Part shown: in pieces, positions 34,328 through 45,225 of the stretch
Layout: every line of letters starts with the position of its first letter
How positions within the stretch are numbered: the first letter of the stretch is position 1
Source: Amaurobius ferox
Taxonomy: Eukaryota > Arthropoda > Arachnida > Araneae > Amaurobiidae
DNA: 64,000 nucleotides
NCBI GenBank assembly: GCA_951213105.1
Contig: OX578152.1
Coordinates: 102,517,455 to 102,581,454, forward strand
Reading direction: 5' to 3'
The notes under the pieces: model-generated
What the model saw: the letters and a program-made list of their open reading frames with translations, nothing else
Told to the model about the DNA's origin: nothing
Database searches by the model: none
Program-made: the position numbers and the translations under genes

Positions 34328-36418
34328 TCGGTACGGAAACACTTTAGCTGGCCACATCTGATCCTTTTTATCATATTTATCGATTTTAAATCATACATAT
34401 TACCTGTGAAAGCCCCAGGCCGTCCGGCTCGTCCAGAGGACTTGGAGCAACAAAATGGACGACCGGGATACATATTACCTGTGAAGGTAACATACCTGTG
34501 AAGGATACATATTACCTGTGAAGGTCCTATTGCCAATGAGCATTTGCCTGTACAGATAGATCTTTATGCCTAATAAAAAGTCAGTAAGCTCAACAATTAA
34601 ATTTGGCAGTACATAAAATGCCGAGAAAACTATTAGCTCCGAATAAAAATGCAAAGCTGGATCTAAAAAGGATTATGCATTATTTCTCCATACCGTGAAA
34701 AGCAATATTATGCTTCGCCATTTACATGCTGGAATGATACTGCTGTAAGCAACTTCTTAACTTCTCTTTCTATATTATGCTATAGTATTCGGTTACAGTC
34801 AAGATCTAATACATTATTTTAAATGATAAACTATATTGTGCTCAACATCGGACTTTTTACATAGATCTATAAATTTACATATTGTGAGGAACTATAAGTT
34901 AATATATTTAAAAATCGATATGCCTTTTGTCAGCATTAAAACAGACTGAAGAATAACGCCACTCGGCATTCTAATACCAGAATTCATTTTTAAATACATT
35001 AGTTTTTTTCTGCAAATTTTGAAAAACATTTCTGTTCGTTGGTCGAAATGACTGCAATTGTAATATGTTACACTCCATTTTAAAGGTCTTGAAAAAACTT
35101 TCAATTGGTTCCAAGTTTGACAGTGTAACCCTTCATGGGTAACTCGCCTCCCTTGAAGAGGGTTAATAATGTCACGGACACAAAAATTGTATCGCAGCCA
35201 TTTTTCACTACAATAATTGAAGCTGTTAAATTTCGCGATCATTGAGACATAAATAATCGATGTAATGCATAATTATGTCAAATTTTGTCCAATGCTGCCA
35301 TGTTAAGAAAATATAATATTTCAAATAAAGTTTTCGCTGGAAATAAAAATAAATTCTATCTAGTTTTAAAGATTTTCTTAACATACCGGGATGTAAAGCG
35401 TGGTTAAAATCCATTATCATTTGTGGCTGATATCGTGAACACTACAAATTGATTACAGACAGACGAATATCACCCTAAAAATGGTCAAAAGGTTTTCAGG
35501 AGGTCCTGAAACATATAACGACATCAAAATCTCGAAATTGGAAGTTTTCATGAAGGCAATTCTTTCTATATAGCAGTAGTCCTCAACCTTATTTGAACCT
35601 CGGACCATATTTGAGTTAGTTAGAGGCACAAGGGTATATCTGCAAATACGCGTTTCCTCTATAAAAAAGCGTATTCACATAAACATGAAAACACGATCCA
35701 ACTTATCCTTGAATCAGCATCATGTAGTATTTTTACTTAAAATTTACTATACTTAATTAAACCCAGTATGTGTTTTATGCTTATTTCAACTAGTTGCACT
35801 CTCTAGTCGGTGCAGTAATCTTGAAAAGTGAGATGGAAAAATTTCTAATGAATAGACGAAAATATTTTTTGTATAGAATATATCATTAAAATATTATCGA
35901 TACATATTTACAGTCTGCATTAATAAAAGTATTTTATTTTATGTTAAAATAAACAATTCCATGTTCTGTTTGGCGATAGCTGTTGTCTGTTTAGGACTAT
36001 ACAAATAACTATCCAAATGGCGGCTGTTAAATAAAATTGGCCCATGACCTTCGGGCCATAAATGACATAAAATAAAATGAAAATGTAGACTTGATATGGC
36101 AGAAGCTTAGCCAATATGAAAAGCATATCGTAAAGTTATTTCAATTTTTGAAATTTTCCCACGACACATTTATGCTTTCTAAAATCTGGATTCGGAATGA
36201 AATAATCTGATTAAAATTTACGCAGACTCTTCTCTTTCATATTACTGAAAATAAAAACTGTTTTTACCTCAAGAGAACAAAAAATGAAAAAAATGAGGTG
36301 GCCAAATAAACGATTGATACATGCTGGCCCTGCTTAATACAGTTTAATCTTATAGTTATTTTCTAAATAATACTTTTTCAAAAATCTTTTGTTGAATTCG
36401 AACCTGACTCGGTAGGGA
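34328..36418. repeat. Long (~2.1-kb) array unit with complete R on the minus strand
   Basis: This type B unit contains R in full on the minus strand at about 34945-35580 (ACACTCCATTTTAAAGGTCT, GTTTGACAGTGTAACCCTTC, AAATTTTGTCCAATGCTGCC, GAGGTCCTGAAACATATAAC). It shows what the ~1.3-kb monomers lack. It also carries the micro-unit at 34413-34467, and its end is cut by the RT fragment at 36419. Confidence 0.85.
34413..34467 (-). mobile_element. 55-bp SINE A 3'-end unit (micro-unit m2) with 20-bp TSD
   Basis: On the minus strand it reads CCCGGTCGTCCATTTTGTTG, CTCCAAGTCCTCTGGACGAG, CCGGACGGCCTGGGG. The flanking duplication is 20 bp with one mismatch: ATACATATTACCTGTGAAAG at 34393-34412 and ATACATATTACCTGTGAAGG at 34468-34487. 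Two further partial copies of the duplicated sequence follow (34488-34530), so the target site is now present about four times. Confidence 0.9.
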
Positions 36419-37588
36419 GTCGTCGGGGGGGGGGGTGTAATTCTGGAGCGCCTAGTCAACTATGACCGCATCTCCGAGCTGTATGTGTACAATCGTGTTC
36501 TCTGTAATTACTTGAATTGCTCCAAAGAATTGGGGGGTGTAGCTGGGAATATTCCGAGGATGAATTCACGAGAAAAAAAAGAGGTAACATTTTTTTTTTA
36601 ATATATATATATATATATATATAAGTTGAGGTAAGTTAATGACAATGCCATGAGGTTCTCCGATTTGTTCAAAAAGATTTTAAGTGGTGTTCAAAATTTT
36701 AAGGGTGTTCAAAAAGATTTTAAGTGGACTAAAAGTCCTTGTTCCTCTTGAGCCCGGGATTGAGCTTCCACAATTTCCAGAGTGCTATTCAATTTATCAA
36801 GTGTTGAGATGACTTTCTTTAAAGTTTCAAAGTGCTTTTAAATTTTAGATTTTAAGTGCTTATAAAGATTAAAGTATTGTGGACGCCCTGGGTCTCTTCC
36901 GAAACTTCCACTGATGGGGGTCATACTCCGGTAAGTTTCAGATTTCTTCATTAGGTATTTTACTTAAATTTTGAAACATTTTAGTTGCTAATTTTGAGAT
37001 GTGTTTGCCAATATTTGTTACTCCGAAGTCGCTGTGGAGGATATCGTTCCTGAGAAACCTAGGGGCTTTCCTGATTGCCCTGAGTGTTTTATTTTGAGCT
37101 ATTTGGAGTTTCTTGATGTTGGTTTTTCCTGCGAAACCCCATACAGCAGAGCCGTACAAGAGGATGGGCCTAAGTACTGTCTTGTATAGTAATACTTTGG
37201 TGTTGTAGCTCGCGTAGGGGGAATGGAGTATGGCTGACAGTTGGCCTCTGGCCGAATGGAATTTTTTAATTGAGCTTGTTATCTGAGGCTTCCAATTCAG
37301 TTTGGAGTCAAACATGATTCCTAAATATTTCGCGTTTTCCACGTAGGGTATGTTGACTTTGTTTATTTGGATGGGGACCGGTTTCTTTTTCTTTCTAACT
37401 TTTGAAAAAAGGATACAAAGTGTTTTCTTTTCGTTGATTTTTATCTTCCATTTCCGAAACCAGGCGGAGATGGTGTTTATGTGCTTTTGGAGCCTGGAGC
37501 GAATAAGGTATTTTTTGGAGCTCCTGGTGTATATGGCTGTGTCGTCTGCATACATTGCTAGGTGTGCGTCTGGAGCTCTGGGTATGTC
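36419..37588 (-). mobile_element. 5'-truncated Jockey-type element (1.17 kb)
   Basis: The 3' part of a retrotransposon: an intact C-terminal RT frame (36938-37588) followed by a ~520-bp 3' region with a G9 run at 36426-36434 (plus strand) and a (TA)n run near 36600-36622. The junctions fall at different places in the array unit: the left flank is the anchor (CTGACTCGGTAGGG) and the right flank is inside R (CTCTAAAAATTGGC). No long duplication is visible, so the insertion either removed about 0.9 kb of target or was rearranged later. Confidence 0.85.
36938..37588 (-). pseudogene. Jockey-type RT C-terminal fragment (open, truncated)
   Basis: About 217 codons without a stop: INDIPRAPDAHLAMYADDTA (the catalytic YADD box is present), then KWKIKINEKKTLCILFSKV, AKYLGIMFDSKLNWKPQI, LLYKTVLRPILLYGSAVWG and LQIAQNKTLRAIRKAPRFL. 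Everything upstream of the YADD box (endonuclease and RT motifs 1-4) is missing. The open frame extends 27 codons further upstream only because it reads into R (MKIFDLEILVPIYGLGRPEH); those residues are not RT. It has fewer defects than the copy at 39021. Confidence 0.92.
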
Positions 37589-39020
37589 GTTTATGACTCT
37601 AAAAATTGGCAAAATGTGTTCTGGACGTCCTAAACCATATATCGGCACCAAAATTTCTAAATCAAAAATTTTCATACAAGCAAATTATTCTCTATACTGT
37701 TTTCTATAGAAGTGGTCTTCAACCTTATTTGAACCACGGGGCATATTCGAGTTAGTTTAAAGCACACGAAAACATCTGCAAATACGTGTATCCTCGTAAA
37801 CATAAAGGCGCTATCCAAGGTATCCTGAAATCAGCTGCATGTTGTATTTTTAAAGCTTACTATACTTAAATGAGTCTCAGTATGTTTTTTTTCTTATTCT
37901 AACAAGCTGTGATGCAACGTTCTTTAGGAATGACATGAGATGATTTCCTAGGAATAAACGAAAATATTTCTTATATACAACATACTATTAATATATTACT
38001 GGTTCATACTTAAAGGTCCAATAAATAAAAACATATTATTTTATATTTATATTTAACTATTTCATGTTCTGTGTGGTGAGAGCTGCTGTCTATTTAGGGC
38101 TTTACGAATAACTGTCCAAATGACGGCTGTAAAATAAAATTGACCCATGATAACTATCATAAAATGGAATGAAAATTTAGACTTGATATGACAGAAGTTT
38201 TGCCAGTATGAAATGCAATTAAATTTTACGCAGGCTCCCATCTTTCATATTACTGAAAATAAACATGATTTGTACCTCAAGAGAACAACGAATGAAAATA
38301 TGGACATGACAAAATAAACGATTGATACACATTGGCCCGACTTCCTACAGTGTAATCTTATAGTTATTTTCTAAGTAATACTTTTTCAAAAATATTTTAT
38401 TGAAATCGAACCAGACTCGTTAGAGGAACTCCTAAGCTACCTACATATGATCCTTTTTATTACGCTTAACGTTTTTAAATCCGACATATTGCCTATGCAG
38501 GTCTTACTGCCAATGCCCATATGTCTGTGCGGATCTTTATGCCTAATAAAATGTCAGAAAATTCAGAAATAATTTAGCAGTAAATAAAATGTCAATAAAT
38601 CTTTTCTCTCCGAATAAAATTGCAAGGATATACTGAAAAAAGATGATGCATAATTTCTCCATACGCTGAAAATTATATATTGTGCTATAATATTGTGTAT
38701 CGGTATTCGTATGCTGTTATGATACTGTTGTTGGTAATTTCTTCACTTTTCTTTCTCTATTATACTATGTTCCGTTGTAATCAAGAAATAATACATTATT
38801 TTAAATGAGAAAATCTATTGTGTTCAACACACGACTCTTTTCGTAGATCGAAATATTCACATATTATGAAGAAATATAAGAAGTTGATATTTTTAAAAAT
38901 CAATATGCCTGTTGTCATCAATTGAAATTGACACGGGCACATCTACAAATACGCGTATCCTCGTAAACATAAAATCGCGATTCAAGGTGTCCCCGAATCT
39001 GCTACATGTTTTATTTTTAC
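37589..39020. repeat. Array unit pieces between the two RT fragments
   Basis: 37589-37715 is the end of an R module (GGACGTCCTAAACCATATAT, TTCTATAGAAGTGGTCTTCA). It is followed by the rest of a unit and the anchor at 38415 (AGACTCGTTAGAGGAACTCC), then the first part of the next unit up to the RT pseudogene. These copies resemble the unit at 23516-24300 more than the higher-order core. Confidence 0.8.
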
Positions 39021-40125
39021 TAAAGAAGTGTACCCCAAGGATCCATCCTTGGACCAACACTTTTTAACTTATATCTGAAGGACATCCCCAGGACTGAGCT
39101 GGCACTCTATGCAGACGACAGTGCGATACTCGCAAAACACCCTTATCTCTCAGCAATGCACAGACAGCTACAACAACACTTAGGCATACTCCAAACATGA
39201 CTGGAAAAAATGGCGAATAAAATGAAACCCCAATAAATGTCATTGGATTTACTTCTCTAGGAAGCGTAACACCCCCCCCCCCCCCTCTATATTAACAACC
39301 AAGCACTACACGCGGAAAAATCAACCAAATACCTAGGCGTAACTATAGACTCCCACCTAAAGTGGAAATTGCACGTAATAAACATAATCAAAAAAGCGCA
39401 TATGGCCACAGGAGCCTTTTACCCAATGATAGGAAACGGAAATATTTGTCGTCAAAACGAACTTCTAATACACAAATCGGGCATCCGCCCGGGAATGCTG
39501 TATGCAGCCCCGTATGGGGATATGCCTGTAAAACTACTAAAGTAGCCTTATTAGAAACAAAAGAAAACAAAATCCTAAGGTGTATCAGGAAAGCCCCTAG
39601 ATAGTTAAGGAACTCGATGATTAGAAAAATAAAAACCGTGAGACTTAACTTAAAAACTAGCGCTAAAATTTTACAACCATCTGCCTTCAGTCTCATATGA
39701 ACTTTTATTCAGTCTACAAGACTATGATCATCGAAAGGCCAAATCTCGTAAGAGACCGCATGCAGTACATAATCTTTAATAACCGGAATTAGGTACGCCC
39801 TTTCCCAAACATCTGAAATTAATTAAAAATCGCGATCATTATTTTGAAATTTTTAAGAAATGTTCTTATTACTTATACTGCCAAAATGCTAGGTAACCCT
39901 CAAAACTGTATCAACCCCCCAAACGGACTAAACCCTAATGTGAAACAAACTGCCATACTAGAAGCCAAGTCAAAATAATAAAATAGTAAATAAAAACTTT
40001 GAGCCTCCATATCATGGGTCAATGAAATAATGTCACAGCATGAAGATAAGAATCAGAAGTGGAGACTAGAGATTAAAGGCACTTCGTGGCTGGTGCTCTG
40101 ACCTGCACAACAAATTCGCTACACT
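39021..40125 (+). mobile_element. Jockey-type element fragment, plus strand (~1.1 kb)
   Basis: It is opposite in orientation to the other two RT pieces in the array and interrupts a unit at ATTTTTAC; the unit resumes at CACTGTATTTAGTTAAATCC. It holds a decayed RT C-terminal region (39019-39680) and about 440 bp of 3' region. No clear duplication was found at its ends; both boundaries are accurate to about 10 bp. Confidence 0.8.
39023..39680 (+). pseudogene. Jockey-type RT pseudogene fragment
   Basis: In frame from 39026 it reads SVPQGSILGPTLFNLYLKDI, then RTELALYADDSAILAKHPYL with the YADD catalytic box, followed by TGA and TAA stops near 39198 and 39233. A C14 run at about 39269-39283 changes the frame. 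Then come EKSTKYLGVTIDSHLKWKLH and HKSGIRPGMLYAAPYG, and in another frame ETKENKILRCIRKAPR. The C run lies at the same place in the protein (between the post-YADD region and KYLGV) as the G10 run at 19437-19446 in the large Jockey element. Confidence 0.9.
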
Positions 40126-43100
40126 GTATTTAGTTAAATCCCAGTTTGTTTTTTCTGTTTATTTCATTTAGCTGCGCCTTCTGTTGGATGCAGCGTTCTT
40201 GATAGAAAGCGTCTGTTCAGCATGAGCGTTGGTTAAACGAAAATAATTTTAATATAAAACGTATTATTAAAATATTACTGGTGTATGTTTAGAGTTCGCA
40301 TAAAAACAAATATATCAATATATACTTTTAGTAATAGGATGGTCTGTGGAACGATGACTGTTGTCTAGAATAAATAGCCTTGCTTTAAGAATAAAAAACC
40401 TGTCCAAATGACGGATGTTAAATAAAATTCACACATGACCCTTCTGGCCATAAATAAAATAAAATAAGCATTCAGACTTGAAATGGCAGTATTTTTGCCA
40501 ATACGCAATTTTCACCGAAAACTTATTTCAATTTTTGAAAGTTTCCCTAGCTACTTTTTTACTTTCTAAAATGGCGATTCAATACGAAATAATTTGATAA
40601 AATTTTGCACACACTTCTATCTCTCATATTTTGGAAAATAAAAACTATTTATTAGCAAGAAAACTCCGAATGGAAAAATTGACATTGCCAAATCAACTAT
40701 TGATACTTGTTGGACAGGCTTAATACAATATAATTTTCTAAATATTATCTACGTAATACTTCTTCCACAAAATCTTTCGAACCTGACTCGGTAGGGAAAC
40801 ACATTAGTTGGCTACATCTGATCCTTTTTATCATATTTATCGATTTTAAATCATACATATTACATGTGGAGGTCCTATTGCCAATGAGCATTTGCCAGTG
40901 CAGATAGATCTTTATGCCTAATAAAAAGTCAGTAAGTTCAACAATTAAATTTGGCAGCACATAAAATACCGAGAAATTTTTCGCTCCGAATAAAAATGCA
41001 AATCTGAATGGAAAAAGGATTATGCAATATTTCTCCATACGCTGAAAAACAATATTGTGTTTCGCCATTTACATGCTGGAATGATACTGCTGTAAGCAAT
41101 TTCTTAACTTCTCTTTCTGTATTATGCTATATTCGGTTACAGTCAAGAACTAATACATTATTTTCAATGAGAAACTCTATTGCGCCCAACACCGGACTTT
41201 TTTTATAGATCTATAAATTTACATATTGTGAGGAAATATAATTTGATATATTTAAAAATCAATATGCCTGTTGTCACCAATTAAAACAGACTGAAGTATA
41301 ACGCACTCGACCTTCTAATACCAGAATTAATTTTTAAATAGCTTGATTTTTTTCTGCAAATTTTGCAAAAACATTTCTGTTCGTTGGGCGAAATGACCCC
41401 AATTATAACATGTTACCCTCCATTTTAAAGGTCTTGAAAAAGTCTTTCAATTGTTTCCAAGTTTGACAGTGTAACACTTCATTGGTAATCCTCCTCCTTT
41501 GAATAGGGCTAATAATGTCACGGACACAAAAATTGTATCGCAACCATTTTCACTGCAATAATTGAAGCTGTTAAATTTCGCGATCAGTGAGACATAAATA
41601 ATCTCTTTTATGCATAATTATGTCAAATTTTGTCCAATGCTGCCATGTTAAGAAAATATAATATATCGAATAAATTTCGCTCGAATTAAAAAAAAATTAT
41701 ATCTTGTTCTAAAGTTTTTGTTAACATACCCGGATATAAAACTTGGTTAAAATCAATTATCATTTGTGGCAGATATCGTGACACATAACAAATTGATTGC
41801 AGACAGACGAATATCAGCCTAAGAATTGTCAAAAGGTTTTCAGGACGTCCTAATACATATAACGGCTTCAAAATCTTGAAATTGAAAATTTTCATGAAAG
41901 CAGTTATTTCTATATTGCAGCGGACTTCAACTTTATTTGAACCTCGGACCATATTTGAGTTTGTTAGAGGCACAGGGGAATATCTGCAATTACGCATATC
42001 CTCTATAAAAAAACGCCTATCAACATAAATATGAAAAGTCTATTCAACGTATCCTTAAATCAGCAGCATATATTATTTTTACTTAAAATTTACTGTACTT
42101 AATTAAGCCCAGTATGTTTTTTCTGTTTATTTCAACTATTCGGTGCAGCGTGATGAGAACATGAAGTGTGATGAGAATATGAAGATATATTTTACAAAAC
42201 ATATATCCTTAATATATTATCGATACATATTTACAGTCTGCATAAATAGAAGTATTTTATTTTATGTTAATATTTAACAATTCCATGTTATGTGGGGCGA
42301 TAGCTGTTGGTTATTTAGGATTATACAAATAACTATCCAAATGACGGCTGTTAAATAAAATTGGCCCATGTCCTTCAGGCCATAAATGACATAAAATAGA
42401 ATGAATATGTAGACTTGATATGGCAGGAGTTTAGCCAATATGAAATGCATATCGTAAAGCTATTTCAATTTTTGAAATTTTCCCACTACACATTTTTGCT
42501 TTCTAAAATCTGGATTCGGAATGAAATAATCTGATTAAAATTTACGCAGACTCTCCTCTTTCATATTACTGAAAATAAAAACTGTTTTTACCTCAAGAGA
42601 ACAAAAAATGAAAAAATGAGGTGGCCAAATAAACGACCCTGCTTAATACAGTTTAATCCTATAGTTATTTTCTAAATAATACTTTTTCAAAAATCTTTTA
42701 TTGAAATCGAATCTGACTCGGTAGGGAAACTTATAAGCTGTCCGTATCTGATCCTTTTTACTACATTTATCGATTTTAAATGAGACATATTGCCTGTGCA
42801 GGTCTTACTATCAATCCTCATTTGTCTGTGCAGATCTTTATGCCTAATAAAATGTCAGTAAATTCAAGAATTAAATTTAGCAACACATAATATGCCAATA
42901 AATCTTTTCGCTCAGAATAAAAATGCAAGGCTGCATTGAAAAAAGATTATGCATTTTGTCTCCATACGCTGAAAAGCAATAATGTGTTTCGGTATTTTTA
43001 TGCTGGAATGATACTGCTGTTGGTAGTTTCTTTACTTTTCTTTCTCTATTATGCTATGTTCGGTTGTAATCAAGAAATAATACATTACATTAAATGCAAA

Positions 43101-45225
43101 AATCTATTGTGCTCAACACAGGACTCTTTTCGTAGCTCGACAAATTTACATTTTATGAAGAAATATAAGAAGTTGATATTTTTAAAAATCAATATGCCTG
43201 TTGTCATCAATTAAAATTGACACTGGCACATTTGCAAATACGCGTATCCTCGTAAACATAAAATCGCGATTCATCGAATATGCTAACCAGTCCAAACCAG
43301 TCCAAATAACCAGTCCAAATGACTGCTGTTAAATAAAATTGACATATGACCCTTCGGACCATAAATAAAATAAAATAAAATAAACATTTAGACTTAAAAA
43401 TGACACTATTTTTGCCAAAATGAAATTCTCATCGAAAATTTATTTCAATTTTTGAAAGTTTCCCTAGACACTTTTTTACTTTCGAAAATGGCGATTCAAA
43501 ATGAAATAATTTGATGAAATTCTGCACAGGTTCCGATCTCTCATATTTCTGAAAATAAAAACTATGTATTAACAAGAGAATTCCGAATGGAAAAATGGAC
43601 ATGGTCAAATCAATTATTAATATTTGTTTGACAGGCTTAATACAATATAATTTTCTAAATATTTTCTACATAATACTTCTTCCAAAATCTTTCCAACCTG
43701 ACGCGGTAGGGAAACACATTAGCTGGCCACATCTGATCCTTTTTATTATATTTATCGATTTTAGATCAGATAAATTACCTGTTGTTGTTGTTGAGATCCA
43801 GACCGTCCGACCTACCAGAAAGGTGTAAGATAACTGTTTGGACGGCCGGGAAGTGCCACCCAATTTAGACCGGAACCCAATGGGGGAGGCATCCACAGGG
43901 ACCGTACCCTCCACCCCCTACCACCAACCTCTCGGAAGGGCTTTCAGAACCACATGTTTAACGTGATCGTACTCCACATGAACACGGCGGCAGTTGTGGC
44001 AGCGTGCAAATCCAGCGCTCAAACCACCGGGCTATCGCGCCTGAAATGTGCCAACAGCATGCGGTGTTCCCAGGTGGTTACCCACCCAAGTACTAACCGC
44101 GCCGGATGCTGCTTGACTTGGGTGATGTAACGAAAACTGGTGTTATCAGCCCGGTAGGGCCGGTGGCTAGATATATTACCTGTGCAGGTCCTACTGCCAA
44201 TGAGCATTTGCTTGTGCAGATCTTTATGCCTAATGAAAAGTAAATAAATTTAAGAATTAAAGTTGGCAGTTCATAAAATGCCGAGAAAACTTTTTGCTCC
44301 AAATAAAAATACAAGTCTGGATGGAAAAAGGATTACGCATAATTTCTCCATAAGCTGGAAAGCAATATTGTGCTTCGCCATTTACATTCTGGAATGATAC
44401 TGCTGTTGTCGATTTCTTAACTTTTCTTTCTGTATTATGCTATATTCGGTTATAGTCAAGAAAGGATACATTCATTATTTTGAATGAGATAATCTATCCT
44501 CAACACAGGATTTTTTTCGTAGATTGACAAATTTGCAGATTGTGATGAAACACAAGTTGATATCTTTAAAAATCAACATGCCAGTTGTCACCAGACTGGA
44601 GTGTGTCTCCCCTAGACCTTCTCATAGCAGAATGCATTTTTAAGTAGCTTGTTATTTATTATTATTTTTTTTTTCAAATATTGTAAAAAATAAATTTAAA
44701 ATCTGCAGCTTTGGTCCAAATGATCGCAATTATTGTATTCATCTTAACGAGCTTGAAATTTTTTTCCATTTGATATCAAATTTGACAATAAACACCAGAG
44801 GGGTGCTAATGATGTCACAAACATGAAAACATGTATCGCTGCTAACACAAATGAATAAAACATGTTTCTTGATTATTGAGCCATAGATAACCTCTTTTGT
44901 GATAATTAAGTAACATTTTGTCCTATGTTGCGATGTTAAGAAAATATAAAATTTCGAAAAACATTTCGCAGTGCCAGCTCGAATTTCAAAAAATTTTATC
45001 CAGTTCTAGATATTTCGCTAACGAAGCCGGACAAAATGTTTCGTGATAATCCATTACGACTTGTGGCAGGGATCGTGTACACGAAAAATCGAACACAGAC
45101 AGTCGGGCATCACTCTAAAATAGTCCAACCGTGTTCAGAAAGTCCTTACACATATATTGAAATCAATATCTCGAAATCAAAAATTTTCTTAAAAACAATA
45201 CTTTCTTTTATACTATATTGTATAG
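40126..45225. repeat. Right part of the array (anchors 40788, 42721, 43704)
   Basis: The unit 40788-42720 is a long (1.93-kb) one with R on the minus strand at about 41285-41935. The unit 42721-43703 is shortened to 0.98 kb by a deletion near 43270-43300, where TAACCAGTCCAAA is locally repeated. The last unit carries the 5S-headed SINE at 43783-44168 and a final R at about 44590-45225, where recognisable array sequence ends. Confidence 0.85.
43783..44168 (-). mobile_element. SINE family A, full length with 5S rRNA-derived head
   Basis: A 386-bp SINE on the minus strand, flanked by AGATAAATTACCTGT (43768-43782) and AGATATATTACCTGT (44169-44183), a 15-bp TSD with one mismatch. From the 5' end (44168) the first ~115 bp resemble 5S rRNA across its length: GGCCCTACCGGGCTGATAAC, CATCACCCAAGTCAAGCAGC, CGGCGCGGTTAGTACTTGGG, TGGGTAACCACCTGGGAACA, CCGCATGCTGTTGGC. 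Next is a tRNA-like piece (GGCGCGATAGCCCGGTGGTT) lacking a B box, then the family body and an (AAC)n tail (GTT repeats on the plus strand). SINEs are transcribed by RNA polymerase III and mobilised by LINE enzymes. Confidence 0.95.

Larger units (their letters stand above)
17514..45225. repeat. Long array of ~1.3-kb and ~2-kb repeat units (~28 kb span)
   Basis: An anchor block (CTGACTCGGTAGGG, a CCACATCTGATCCTTTTTAT-type block, TTATCGATTTTAAATCAGAC, CCTGTGCAGGTCCTACTGCC) recurs in the same orientation at about 17521, 24301, 25555, 26570, 27927, 29178, 30485, 31740, 33073, 34328, 36411, 38415, 40788, 42721 and 43704. Between anchors the landmarks keep the same order: TATGCCTAATAAAA.GTCAGTAA; the GCAAGGCTG block; CTTTTCTTTCTCTATTATGC; (in long units) R on the minus strand; ATCTGCAAATACGCGTATCC; a GCTGCRCC..TGCAGC dyad; TTAAATAAAATTGACCCATGA; and GAACTCCGAATGGAAAAATG. 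No protein is encoded by the units. Short recurring open frames (for example at 29072, 31633, 34220 and 43595) only reflect the tandem structure. Confidence 0.93.

Noticed and set aside
37595..37675. N-terminal 27 residues of the 36938-37675 frame as part of the RT
   Set aside because: They come from the R repeat upstream of the truncation point; homologous non-RT sequence occurs at other R copies.
44055..44168. Functional 5S rRNA gene
   Set aside because: The 5S-like sequence lies inside a TSD-flanked SINE, continues into the SINE body, and has substitutions in conserved positions; the same holds at 45770-45881.
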